Numbered from the stretch's first letter, positions 1-5,612 are shown. The stretch is 6,289 nucleotides of DNA from Flavobacteriales bacterium (GCA_947472115.1 CANIZU010000114.1:1-6289); one strand, 5' to 3'. Numbers and translations are program-made. The notes: generated by a model from the letters alone, not told the origin.

Positions 1-1458
1 ATGGCCGGAGAAGAAAAAAGCGAAGGTTTCATGGGATTGTTTATCCTAGCCTTTTTGAGCGGACTTACCGCATTGCTCACCCCTTGTGTATTCCCAATGA
101 TTCCGATGACGGTTTCATTTTTTATCAAAAATAACAATAGAAAAATCGCATTGCGCGATGCCGCCATCTTCTCAATCAGCTTGATCGGCTTTTATACAAT
201 CATCGGCACAATCGTTGCCATGACCTTTGGTTCTAACGCTGTCAATTTTGTCAGCACCCACTGGATCCCCAACATTTTCTTTACGTTGATATTTATCGTT
301 TTTGCCGCAAGCTTTTTTGGCGCTTTCGAAATCACATTGCCTTCTTGGATTGTCAACAAGGTGGATCAACAAGCCGACAAAGGAGGAATCACTGGAGCTA
401 TATTCATGGCGGTAACCATTGCATTGGTATCGTTTTCGTGCACAGGGCCCATCGTAGGAACTGTTCTAGTTGAAGCGGTTCACGGAGATAAGCTCAGGCC
501 TATCATCGGGATGTTTGGCTTCTCATTGGCCTTCGCATTACCCTTCGGATTACTTGCCCTTTTCCCATCATGGTTAAACAATCTGCCAAAAAGCGGCGGA
601 TGGTTGAATAGCGTAAAAGTTGTTTTGGGATTTGTAGAACTCGCATTTGCATTGAAATTCTTAAGCATCCCAGACCAAACTTACCACTGGGGAATCCTCG
701 ACCGAGAAATTTACCTTAGCATTTGGATCGTTATTTTCACCCTCATGGGATTGTATTTAATGGGTAAAATCAAATTCTCGCACGATAGCGATGTCAACTA
801 TTTAAGTGTCCCCCGATTGGGATTGGTGATTACTACCTTCACTTTTGTGGCCTATATGATTCCAGGATTGTGGGGTGCCCCGCTCAAAGGATTGGCTGGC
901 TATTTACCGCCGCTGAGCACGCAAGACTTCAATAGCAATATCAAAGGAGGAGCCCATGGAGAAGGCAATTTAACCAGTACCCCGTCCTATGCCAACGAAC
1001 TGCATATCCCTCATGGATTGGTCGGTTACTACGATTACGACGAGGCCTTGGCCGCTGCAAAAGAATTGAAAAAACCTTTATTCATCGATTTCACCGGACA
1101 TGGCTGTGTGAACTGCAGAAAAATGGAGGAAAAAGTTTGGTCGGACGAAGCCGTTTTGGCAATCCTTAAAAAAGACTACGTTATCGTTTCCCTTTATGTG
1201 GACGATAAAAAAATAAAATTGCCAAGCAGCCAAAGCTTTACCACCCCCGATGGCAAAAATATTACCCGCCTCGGTGATAAAAATGCATACATAGAAGAAC
1301 TCTATTTTGGCAAAACCACGCAGCCCTTGTATTGCTTGTTGGATCAAAACGAAAACTTACTTCAACCTGCATTGGGTGCAGATCATTTCCAGTTCAATGT
1401 CGACCCCTTTGTTGAGTTCCTAAAAAATGGAACTTCAGAATTTAACAAGCGTAAATAA
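1..1458 (+). CDS. dsbD: Thiol:disulfide interchange protein DsbD, transmembrane and C-terminal thioredoxin domains (probably 5'-partial)
   Basis: DsbD passes electrons from cytoplasmic thioredoxin across the inner membrane to periplasmic thiol proteins. The visible 485 residues contain the membrane domain (about 12-292, roughly eight hydrophobic segments) with its two redox cysteines, C29 in LTPCVFPMIP and C147 in SFSCTGPIVG. A linker follows, then a thioredoxin-like domain from about 340 with C369-V-N-C372 and a probable cis-proline at P442 (TTQPLY). This matches the beta and gamma domains of DsbD. Full-length Bacteroidota homologues usually carry a signal peptide and a periplasmic alpha domain before the first membrane segment. 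Neither is present and the frame is open to base 1, so the ATG at base 1 is probably an internal Met. A short CcdA/thioredoxin fusion starting here cannot be excluded. It is first in a plus-strand run, ending 10 bases before gmhA. Confidence 0.9.
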   Translation: MAGEEKSEGFMGLFILAFLSGLTALLTPCVFPMIPMTVSFFIKNNNRKIALRDAAIFSISLIGFYTIIGTIVAMTFGSNAVNFVSTHWIPNIFFTLIFIVFAASFFGAFEITLPSWIVNKVDQQADKGGITGAIFMAVTIALVSFSCTGPIVGTVLVEAVHGDKLRPIIGMFGFSLAFALPFGLLALFPSWLNNLPKSGGWLNSVKVVLGFVELAFALKFLSIPDQTYHWGILDREIYLSIWIVIFTLMGLYLMGKIKFSHDSDVNYLSVPRLGLVITTFTFVAYMIPGLWGAPLKGLAGYLPPLSTQDFNSNIKGGAHGEGNLTSTPSYANELHIPHGLVGYYDYDEALAAAKELKKPLFIDFTGHGCVNCRKMEEKVWSDEAVLAILKKDYVIVSLYVDDKKIKLPSSQSFTTPDGKNITRLGDKNAYIEELYFGKTTQPLYCLLDQNENLLQPALGADHFQFNVDPFVEFLKNGTSEFNKRK

Positions 1459-1468
1459 TTTAGAAGTC

Positions 1469-2047
1469 ATGAATCGTATCGAATCCCATTTTGAGCAAGC
1501 ATTGGAAACCTTAAAAACCTTCGCGGCGGACAAGGATCAAATGCAAAACATACAAAAAGCGGCCAATACCATGATCACCCAACTGCAAGCGGGAGGCAAG
1601 ATCCTTTCCTGCGGTAACGGCGGAAGTCATTGCGATGCGATGCACTTTGCAGAAGAACTCACGGGAAGATATCGTGCGAACCGACCTGGAATTGCGGCCA
1701 TAGCCATCAGCGATGTCAGCCATATCAGCTGCGTTGGAAACGATTACGGATTCGACCAAATCTTTTCGCGTTACCTAGAAGCCGTAGGCTCTAAAGGCGA
1801 TGTTTTATTGGGAATCAGCAGCAGCGGGAATAGCACCAACGTGATCAATGCAATGCAGGCAGCCAAAGCCAAAGGCATGATTGTAGTTGGTTTAACGGGA
1901 AAAGATGGTGGTAAAATGGGTCCTTTGTGCGACATTGAAATTCGTGCCCCCCATTCTCAATTCGCTGATCGCGCCCAGGAGATTCATATCAAAGTGATCC
2001 ACGCACTCATTGATAGTATTGAAGTGGGTTTAGGTTACAGCAAATAG
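1469..2047 (+). CDS. gmhA: Phosphoheptose isomerase (D-sedoheptulose-7-phosphate isomerase)
   Basis: This cytoplasmic SIS-domain enzyme converts sedoheptulose 7-phosphate to D-glycero-D-manno-heptose 7-phosphate, the first step towards ADP-heptose for LPS core or surface glycans. The family core is intact: SCGNGGSHCDAMHFAEELTG (residues 47-66), AISDVSHISCVGND, GISSSGNS (115-122, phosphosugar-binding serines) and QEIHIKVIH. E63 and H178 correspond to catalytic Glu65 and His180 of E. coli GmhA. By recall, it aligns with the E. coli protein almost without gaps at a constant two-residue offset. The ATG at 1469 gives 192 residues, the same length as the E. coli enzyme. An in-frame ATG at 1427 would add 14 unconserved residues and overlap dsbD by 32 bases, so it is less likely. 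No strong Shine-Dalgarno site is seen. Downstream heptose genes (hldE, gmhB) are not in the window. Confidence 0.95.
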   Translation: MNRIESHFEQALETLKTFAADKDQMQNIQKAANTMITQLQAGGKILSCGNGGSHCDAMHFAEELTGRYRANRPGIAAIAISDVSHISCVGNDYGFDQIFSRYLEAVGSKGDVLLGISSSGNSTNVINAMQAAKAKGMIVVGLTGKDGGKMGPLCDIEIRAPHSQFADRAQEIHIKVIHALIDSIEVGLGYSK

Positions 2048-2063
2048 TTGTATTATTGCCACA

Positions 2064-3296
2064 ATGCATTTTATTGGTTTTATCGGAATTCTTGTCATAC
2101 TGGCGCTAGCCTTCCTCCTTTCAAACAATAGAAAGGCAATCAACTATCGCACCGTGGGTGTGGGCTTGCTGATTCAGGTAATCCTTGCCGTCTTCATTCT
2201 TAAAACTCCATTGGGAAAAACCGTATTTGGCTTCCTAGGTAAAATCGTACAAAAGCTGCTGCAATTTTCCGACAAAGGTGCTGAGTTCATTTTTGGACCG
2301 TTGGCACGAGACTCTCAGATGCAGGAGGTGTTCGGACAGAATTTCATCTTCTTTTTCCGTGTGATGCCAACCATCATTTTCATTGCAGTATTGGTAAAAA
2401 TATTCTATCACTTGGGGATTTTGCAATGGATTATCAAACAGATTGCCAAAGGAATGCATTACACGATGCGTGTAAGTGGTAGTGAAGCATTGAGCAATAT
2501 CTCGTCGGCATTTGTGGGTCAGGTTGAGGCACAATTGATGATCGGACCCTATGTCAAGGGGATGACAAATAGCGAACTCCTCGCATCCATGACAGGCTCT
2601 ATGGCATGTATTGCTGGCGGTGTGATGGCAACATATATCCAGATGGGAATTGATGCATCGAGTTTGCTCGCAGCGAGCATTATGGCAGCACCGGGAGCGT
2701 TGGTGATATCTAAAATCGTTTGGCCAGAAACCGAAGTCAGCGAAACCGCTGGAACCGTAAAACTTGAGGTAAAAAAGGAAAACGCGAATCTATTGGATGC
2801 CATTTCTCAAGGTGCATCAGAAGGCTTAGGCGTAGCTTTGAACGTTGTAGCTATGTTACTTGGATTCTTGGCGTTGATTTACTTGTGTGATTATTTACTT
2901 GCAAGCATTGGCAACCTTTGGGGCGCACACCTTACCTTAGAAAGCATGTTGGGTTATGTATTTTCGGGCTTCGCATACGTGATGGGCGTTCCAAGTCAAG
3001 ATATTCATACTGTTGGCGGATTAATGGGCACAAAACTCGTGGTAAACGAATTCGTTGGGTATTTGCATTTAAAGGAAGTGGCGAGCACATTACAGCCCAT
3101 AAGCATAGTAATTGCAACATTCGCCTTGTGCGGATTCGCTAACTTCAGTTCGATTGCAATCCAAGTGGGAGGCATCGGGAAAATAGCTCCATCACGCAGA
3201 ACCGACCTCGCAAAATTGGGATTCAAAGCACTGATATGCGGAACCTTAGCGAATTATTTGAGCGCGACCATTGCTGGGATTTTACTTTGGTTCTAG
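2064..3296 (+). CDS. nupC: Concentrative nucleoside transporter, NupC/CNT family
   Basis: This inner-membrane, cation-coupled importer of nucleosides has 410 residues, close to the 400 of E. coli NupC. It is hydrophobic throughout, with an N-terminal segment at about 1-20 and another at 30-47. Family signatures are clear: GQVEAQLMIGPYV (152-164, corresponding to the GQTEAP motif), GTKLVVNEFVGY (322-333, the CNT hallmark with N328 and E329), and CGFANFSSIAIQVGG (356-370). N360 and S362/S363 in the last are expected to contact nucleoside ribose. The usual T and P of GQTEAP are V154 and Q157 here, which could alter base preference; that is inference. The ATG lies 16 bases after gmhA, suggesting co-transcription. 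A hydrophilic stretch around 221-244 (acidic/lysine-rich) is probably an exposed loop. The substrate (pyrimidine or purine nucleosides) cannot be read from sequence. Confidence 0.93.
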   Translation: MHFIGFIGILVILALAFLLSNNRKAINYRTVGVGLLIQVILAVFILKTPLGKTVFGFLGKIVQKLLQFSDKGAEFIFGPLARDSQMQEVFGQNFIFFFRVMPTIIFIAVLVKIFYHLGILQWIIKQIAKGMHYTMRVSGSEALSNISSAFVGQVEAQLMIGPYVKGMTNSELLASMTGSMACIAGGVMATYIQMGIDASSLLAASIMAAPGALVISKIVWPETEVSETAGTVKLEVKKENANLLDAISQGASEGLGVALNVVAMLLGFLALIYLCDYLLASIGNLWGAHLTLESMLGYVFSGFAYVMGVPSQDIHTVGGLMGTKLVVNEFVGYLHLKEVASTLQPISIVIATFALCGFANFSSIAIQVGGIGKIAPSRRTDLAKLGFKALICGTLANYLSATIAGILLWF

Positions 3297-3349
3297 AAGA
3301 CCCCGAAAATCACAAGGGTATTACGGCGGTTTTTACCAGAATAAATTTC

Positions 3350-3374
3350 AATGCGGAGGAATTGTTACCGCATT
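3350..3374. other. Hairpin in the convergent nupC/rhomboid intergenic region
   Basis: A perfect 7-bp stem, AATGCGG (3350-3356) with CCGCATT (3368-3374), encloses an 11-base loop. It lies 54 bases after the nupC stop and 67 bases beyond the rhomboid stop, where a shared terminator would be expected. Neither strand has a following T-run, so it is not a convincing intrinsic terminator. A second, AT-only palindrome (GAATTT-AAT-AAATTC, 3417-3431) and a 7-bp hairpin across the last rhomboid codons (TGAATCA-CTT-TGATTCA, 3444-3460) lie nearby. No gene is seen in 3297-3440. Confidence 0.3.
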
Positions 3375-3440
3375 TACGATGCACAAGGTGTCTAATGAAT
3401 TCGAAAAGTCTCGAAGAATTTAATAAATTCAGATAATTGC

Positions 3441-4106
3441 CTATGAATCACTTTGATTCACATCAAATTGCAAGTATGGATCTTCAGGGGCTCGCAAACG
3501 TGTGGTTCGGCGTTCTTTCCAGCGTAATCCAATAGTCAGTGCAATCACGATTCCCGCAATGGATCCAGCAATGTGACCTTCCCATGAAACCTTGGGATCA
3601 ATTGGAAGCAGACCCCAAATAAATCCGCCCATCCAAACAAAGACCATAAACATTATTGAAAGCGATGCTTTGTCGCGATGGATAACCCCAGTGGTAATCA
3701 AAAAGAAGCCAAATGAATACACCCACAATGAAGCGCCTATATGGGAGGAATTGGAAGCACCAATACTCCACAATAAAATCGTAGAAACTAGGTGCTGAAG
3801 AATCCAAAACTTGAGCCAATGACGGGGAAATTGGAGTAAAAACAGGGCCGACAAAATAAAAAGCGAAGTAATGTTACCCAAGAAATGATCAAAATTTCCG
3901 TGTAGAAAGGCTCCGAAAAATTGAGCCCAAATTGCATGGGTATCATGGGGCCGAATACTACAATCAGAAATATTAGGACCAACAGGGGTCAACATCGACC
4001 AATGGAGCACGTCAAACCACTGAAACAGGGAAACAACCAATATCATCAAACAAATCGACAATACAGACCCACGTCGAGATTGGATTACTTGTCGACTAGT
4101 ACCCAT
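3441..4106 (-). CDS. Rhomboid-family intramembrane serine protease with atypical GASL motif
   Basis: Rhomboids cleave transmembrane segments of membrane proteins inside the bilayer using a Ser-His dyad. This 221-residue protein has about six hydrophobic segments (roughly 14-35, 79-95, 99-114, 122-140, 150-167, 177-194). It carries the HxxxN motif H74-FLG-N78, which supports the oxyanion hole. The serine motif is G124-A-S126 and the second-half histidine is H178 in GHIAGSIAG, so both dyad residues are kept. The odd point is that the usual glycine after the serine (GASG) is leucine: residues 124-128 read GASLW. The surrounding SSHIGAS and LLPIDPKVSWEGH regions resemble a Bacteroidota rhomboid subfamily recalled to have GASG. 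It may be active, altered or a pseudoenzyme. It starts one base after the acetyltransferase stop (TGAGATG), so it is third in a minus-strand operon. The substrate is unknown. Confidence 0.88.
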   Translation of the reverse strand: MGTSRQVIQSRRGSVLSICLMILVVSLFQWFDVLHWSMLTPVGPNISDCSIRPHDTHAIWAQFFGAFLHGNFDHFLGNITSLFILSALFLLQFPRHWLKFWILQHLVSTILLWSIGASNSSHIGASLWVYSFGFFLITTGVIHRDKASLSIMFMVFVWMGGFIWGLLPIDPKVSWEGHIAGSIAGIVIALTIGLRWKERRTTRLRAPEDPYLQFDVNQSDS

Positions 4107-4107
4107 C

Positions 4108-4557
4108 TCAAAAATCGATATACGCGTTCAACCACTTTGCATCAAAAGAGGCCTGGTATTGCTTGTAAAATTCAATGGCGGGTTGATTCCAATCTAGCAC
4201 TTGCCAAATCATCCGGGGATATCCTTGGGTCTTGGCATAGTCTAGACACTTTTCAAACAACAATTTGCCGATGCCTTTACTGCGATGACTTTCCGTAACT
4301 ACCAAATCCTCTAGATACAGTATCGGACCTTTCCAAGTAGAATAACGAATGTAACACAGAGCCATACCAACAATGTGTCCATCTAATTCAGCTACCCAAG
4401 AAACAAATAAGGGATTTTCACCAAAGCCATGCGAGAGCAATGTTTGTTCGGTAGCAACAACTTCATTGGGGGCCTTTTCGTATAAAGCCAACTCATGTAT
4501 TAACCGCATCATTGCGGAGACATCAAGGGGGGAAGAATTTCTAATTTGGATCGACAC
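4108..4557 (-). CDS. GNAT acetyltransferase, diamine/thialysine N-acetyltransferase (SSAT) type
   Basis: This predicted cytoplasmic enzyme transfers acetyl from acetyl-CoA to an amine. The 149 residues form a single GNAT fold. The acetyl-CoA pyrophosphate loop is R92-SKGIG-97, preceded by the strand YLEDLVV (81-87). Motif B is DWNQPAIEFYK (122-132), where Y131 is placed as the general acid. The N-terminal part (LIHELALYEK, residues 19-28; HGFGENPLF, 43-51) and YLEDLVV resemble human spermidine/spermine and thialysine acetyltransferases, so a small polyamine, lysine analogue or similar amine is the likely substrate; the exact one is unknown. The usual FYKRxGA is FYKQYQA here, with Q in place of G. 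The start is GTG, three bases after the stop of the preceding gene, and aligns with the SSAT N-terminus. The next in-frame ATG, at codon 16, would remove the first strand. It is second in the operon. Confidence 0.85.
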   Translation of the reverse strand: MSIQIRNSSPLDVSAMMRLIHELALYEKAPNEVVATEQTLLSHGFGENPLFVSWVAELDGHIVGMALCYIRYSTWKGPILYLEDLVVTESHRSKGIGKLLFEKCLDYAKTQGYPRMIWQVLDWNQPAIEFYKQYQASFDAKWLNAYIDF

Positions 4558-4560
4558 AAA

Positions 4561-4935
4561 TTAGCGGATAGCCAATTTCAATGTTTTGGTGGCATCGCCA
4601 CTCTTAATTTGAAGGAAATAGATTCCTTTATCTAACATCGCATCACTTAAATCAACGCGAATCTGAGATGTCGCGTAATCAGATTTTCTAATTGGGTAAG
4701 AAAAAACAACTTTCCCTAAAATGTCGTTGATAACTATTACCGCTTCAGGGTACTGAGCTTCGGTAAAATTTAAATTTACGTAGAAAAAAGTTCCAGAAAC
4801 CGGATTGGGATTAATGCTAAATGTAGGACCCAAATCTACTACGCCTGCCGGTGGCAAATCCGCATGAGCACTGAGTTTAGCACTGCCAAAAGACATTGCA
4901 AAAATCATGATCATTATGGGCCAAAAGCGTTTCAC
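4561..4935 (-). CDS. Secreted mini-protein consisting of a signal peptide and a T9SS type A C-terminal sorting domain
   Basis: With a GTG start at 4935-4933 the product is 124 residues. The N-terminus MKRFWP, a hydrophobic core (7-18) and a likely cleavage site after SAHA (25) form a good Sec signal peptide. After a short Pro-rich linker, residues about 38-124 match the T9SS sorting domain: FSINPNPVSG (39-48), VIVINDILGKVVF (66-78), a DLS turn, and KGIYFLQI (103-110) with a terminal KLAIR. Such domains direct cargo through the type IX outer-membrane translocon and are usually cleaved by PorU. Here there is almost no cargo before the domain. The frame is open further upstream to a TTG at 4971, but that lies inside a terminator stem and would spoil the signal peptide, so GTG is preferred. 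ATG codons at 4914 or 4908 would drop the KR n-region. First gene of the operon with the acetyltransferase and rhomboid. Function unknown. Confidence 0.82.
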   Translation of the reverse strand: MKRFWPIMIMIFAMSFGSAKLSAHADLPPAGVVDLGPTFSINPNPVSGTFFYVNLNFTEAQYPEAVIVINDILGKVVFSYPIRKSDYATSQIRVDLSDAMLDKGIYFLQIKSGDATKTLKLAIR

Positions 4936-4940
4936 TGCAA

Positions 4941-4972
4941 CAAAGTTAAAAAAAAAGGCGTTTGTTTCCAAA
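4941..4972 (-). promoter_or_regulatory. Bacteroidota-type promoter of the T9SS-domain/GNAT/rhomboid operon
   Basis: On the minus strand TTTG (4972-4969) is followed after 20 bases by TAACTTTG (4948-4941), an exact match to the -7 consensus TAnnTTTG. The -33 element is inside the terminator hairpin of the lipoprotein gene and the -7 box begins at the end of its T-run. Transcription should start a few bases after 4941, so only a very short leader, or none, precedes the GTG at 4935. Confidence 0.6.
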
Positions 4973-4980
4973 CGCCTTTT
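4948..4980 (-). terminator. Intrinsic terminator of the lipoprotein gene
   Basis: A perfect 12-bp stem, AAAAGGCGTTTG paired with CAAACGCCTTTT (4953-4980), has a 4-base loop (GAAA read on the minus strand). On the minus strand it runs into a nine-T tract (4956-4948). It begins 23 bases after the lipoprotein stop. On the plus strand only four T follow, so termination should mainly act on minus-strand transcripts. Confidence 0.9.
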
Positions 4981-5003
4981 GAATTTTCTTGTTAAAAAAC
5001 TGA

Positions 5004-5204
5004 TTAGTGAGCAGCAGGAGCTTCAGCAGCAGGAGTTGGCTGAGTGTCCTTTGGCAAAGTATCCTTTGGCAAAGTATCTTCTGCAGTTACTTCTGCGTTA
5101 GAATCATTAGCAACTGAATCAGTACCAGTAGTTTCAGCTGAGTTAGAGCAAGCAGCGAACGCGAACATAGCGCAAGCAGCAACGGCGAAAGTTAATTTTT
5201 TCAT
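5004..5204 (-). CDS. Small secreted lipoprotein with DTLPK repeats
   Basis: The 66-residue product begins MKKLTFAVAACAMFAFAACS, a lipoprotein signal peptide with the lipidated cysteine at C19 (FAAC). The mature part of about 48 residues has no hydrophobic segment or recognisable fold. It is rich in Ser, Thr, Asp, Glu, Ala and Pro, and contains DTLPK-DTLPK-DTQP (43-56) followed by an Ala/Pro/Glu tail ending in APAAH. Such short acidic, disordered lipoproteins are common in Bacteroidota and have no assigned function; this one is recognised only as that type. The ATG at 5204 has an A-rich leader (GGAAACAAACAAA) rather than a Shine-Dalgarno site. It is a single-gene unit with its own strong promoter and terminator, suggesting high expression. 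Membrane attachment, perhaps as a surface or periplasmic spacer, is inference. Confidence 0.85.
   Translation of the reverse strand: MKKLTFAVAACAMFAFAACSNSAETTGTDSVANDSNAEVTAEDTLPKDTLPKDTQPTPAAEAPAAH
5011..5074 (-). repeat. In-frame 15-bp tandem repeats in the lipoprotein gene
   Basis: Two adjacent 15-bp units, TGTCCTTTGGCAAAG (5045-5059) and TATCCTTTGGCAAAG (5060-5074), differ by one base and encode DTLPK twice; a partial third unit (TATC) follows. A second imperfect 15-bp pair, beginning GCAGCAGGAG at 5011 and 5026, encodes the Ala/Pro tail. Unit length is a multiple of three, so copy-number change would keep the frame. Confidence 0.75.
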
Positions 5205-5231
5205 TTTGTTTGTTTCCTATTAAGTGTGATG

Positions 5232-5262
5232 CAAAAATATAGGTGAAATCACAAAAACCAAA
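5232..5262 (-). promoter_or_regulatory. Bacteroidota-type promoter of the lipoprotein gene
   Basis: On the minus strand TTTG (5262-5259) is separated by 19 bases from TATTTTTG (5239-5232), an exact TAnnTTTG match. The predicted start near 5227 leaves a leader of about 20-25 bases before the ATG at 5204. An imperfect inverted repeat (AGGTGAAATCAC at 5241-5252 and GTGATTTTTTACCT at 5280-5293) covers the spacer and upstream region and could be a protein-binding site, which is only a possibility. Confidence 0.65.
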
Positions 5263-5295
5263 AAAAAATGTAAAATAATGTGATTTTTTACCTCA

Positions 5296-5334
5296 AAATA
5301 ACTAAGTAATTGAATATCAATTATTTAGTTATTT
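5296..5334. repeat. 18-bp-stem AT-rich hairpin
   Basis: Bases 5296-5313 (AAATAACTAAGTAATTGA) pair with 5317-5334 across a 3-base ATA loop. All 18 positions pair if the single G/T (5306/5324) is counted as a wobble. It lies just upstream of the lipoprotein promoter. It could be a protein operator or cruciform; no T-run marks it as a terminator. Confidence 0.6.
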
Positions 5335-5343
5335 ACAAATCTA

Positions 5344-5361
5344 ACATTTTTATAAAAATGT
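5344..5361. repeat. Perfect 18-bp palindrome
   Basis: ACATTTTTATAAAAATGT is a perfect, gapless two-fold palindrome, ten bases after the larger hairpin. The symmetry would suit a dimeric DNA-binding protein, but AT-rich palindromes also arise by chance in such sequence. Confidence 0.5.
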
Positions 5362-5365
5362 GAGA

Positions 5366-5392
5366 AAAAAGACGCAAAAAAATCGCCTTTTT
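5366..5392 (-). terminator. Possible minus-strand intrinsic terminator
   Basis: On the minus strand AAAAAGGCG (5392-5384) pairs with CGTCTTTTT (5374-5366) around a 9-base loop, with one G-U wobble, and a T-run follows. On the plus strand the same position would be an A-C mismatch, so the structure favours minus-strand transcripts. No gene is recognised upstream of it on that strand. Confidence 0.35.
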
Positions 5393-5428
5393 CATGTTTT
5401 TTGTCGTTTCAATGTCAGCATAATTTTA

Positions 5429-5464
5429 AAAAAAAGCCACCAAAATCCCGCAATCGCTTTTTTT
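5429..5464. other. Hairpin with T-run, terminator-like on either strand
   Basis: AAAAAAAGC (5429-5437) pairs with GCTTTTTTT (5456-5464) across an 18-base loop. Only two of nine pairs are G-C, so it is weak. It has no obvious gene to terminate. Confidence 0.25.
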
Positions 5465-5480
5465 CATAGCGCCGCTAGAA

Positions 5481-5488
5481 CAAAAATA
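5481..5488 (-). promoter_or_regulatory. Isolated -7-like box on the minus strand
   Basis: CAAAAATA on the plus strand reads TATTTTTG on the minus strand, an exact TAnnTTTG match and identical to the lipoprotein -7 box. The 11-bp tandem repeat at 5493-5514 lies immediately upstream, over the expected -33 region. No TTTG is at ideal spacing; the nearest TTG (5516-5514) is 25 bases away. It may be an activator-dependent promoter or chance in AT-rich DNA. Confidence 0.3.
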
Positions 5489-5492
5489 AAAA

Positions 5493-5514
5493 ACCTAACA
5501 TTCACCTAACCTTC
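5493..5514 (+). repeat. 11-bp tandem repeat, left copy (candidate operator)
   Basis: Two head-to-tail 11-mers, ACCTAACATTC (5493-5503) and ACCTAACCTTC (5504-5514), differ by one base. Together with the right copy they form an inverted repeat with arms 5492-5510 and 5595-5613 matching at 18 of 19 positions. The one-turn spacing of direct half-sites is typical of regulators that bind as head-to-tail monomers. Confidence 0.65.
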
Positions 5515-5590
5515 AATAACGAACTCAAAAACAAATAGTTACAGAGCCCAATAAAACCGAGGTGTTTTGTTGAAATTACCGAATTTGAAT

Positions 5591-5612
5591 CAATGTTAGG
5601 TGAATATTAGGT
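5591..5612 (-). repeat. 11-bp tandem repeat, right copy (candidate operator)
   Basis: Read on the minus strand, ACCTAATATTC (5612-5602) is followed directly by ACCTAACATTG (5601-5591), the same 11-bp unit as the left copy but in the opposite orientation. It is about 118 bases upstream of the carotenoid gene and overlaps a weak plus-strand promoter candidate (TTTG 5584-5587, TAGGTTAT 5608-5615). Confidence 0.65.

Noticed and set aside
3236..3436. A 66-codon plus-strand reading frame spanning the end of nupC and the intergenic gap
   Set aside because: Its first third overlaps nupC in another frame, it has no promoter or start signal, and the product has no recognisable feature.
3921..4298. A 125-codon plus-strand reading frame opposite the rhomboid and acetyltransferase genes
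   Set aside because: It lies antisense to two well-supported genes and its composition (many His, Thr, Arg) is typical of an antisense shadow.
4936..4971. Upstream extension of the T9SS-domain gene to a TTG codon
   Set aside because: These codons are the terminator stem and promoter -7 box, and the added residues would place a non-basic, Phe-rich stretch before the signal peptide.
4907..5101. A plus-strand reading frame rich in Gln, Leu and Lys
   Set aside because: It is the complement of the lipoprotein repeats and terminator; low complexity and no start signal.
5238..5250. A single ACCTAT half-site resembling the 11-bp repeat, over the lipoprotein promoter spacer
   Set aside because: Only about seven of eleven positions match and there is no tandem partner, so chance is likely.
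5205..5500. AT-rich region considered as a replication origin or attachment site
   Set aside because: No DnaA-box cluster, iterons, integrase gene or flanking tRNA is seen.
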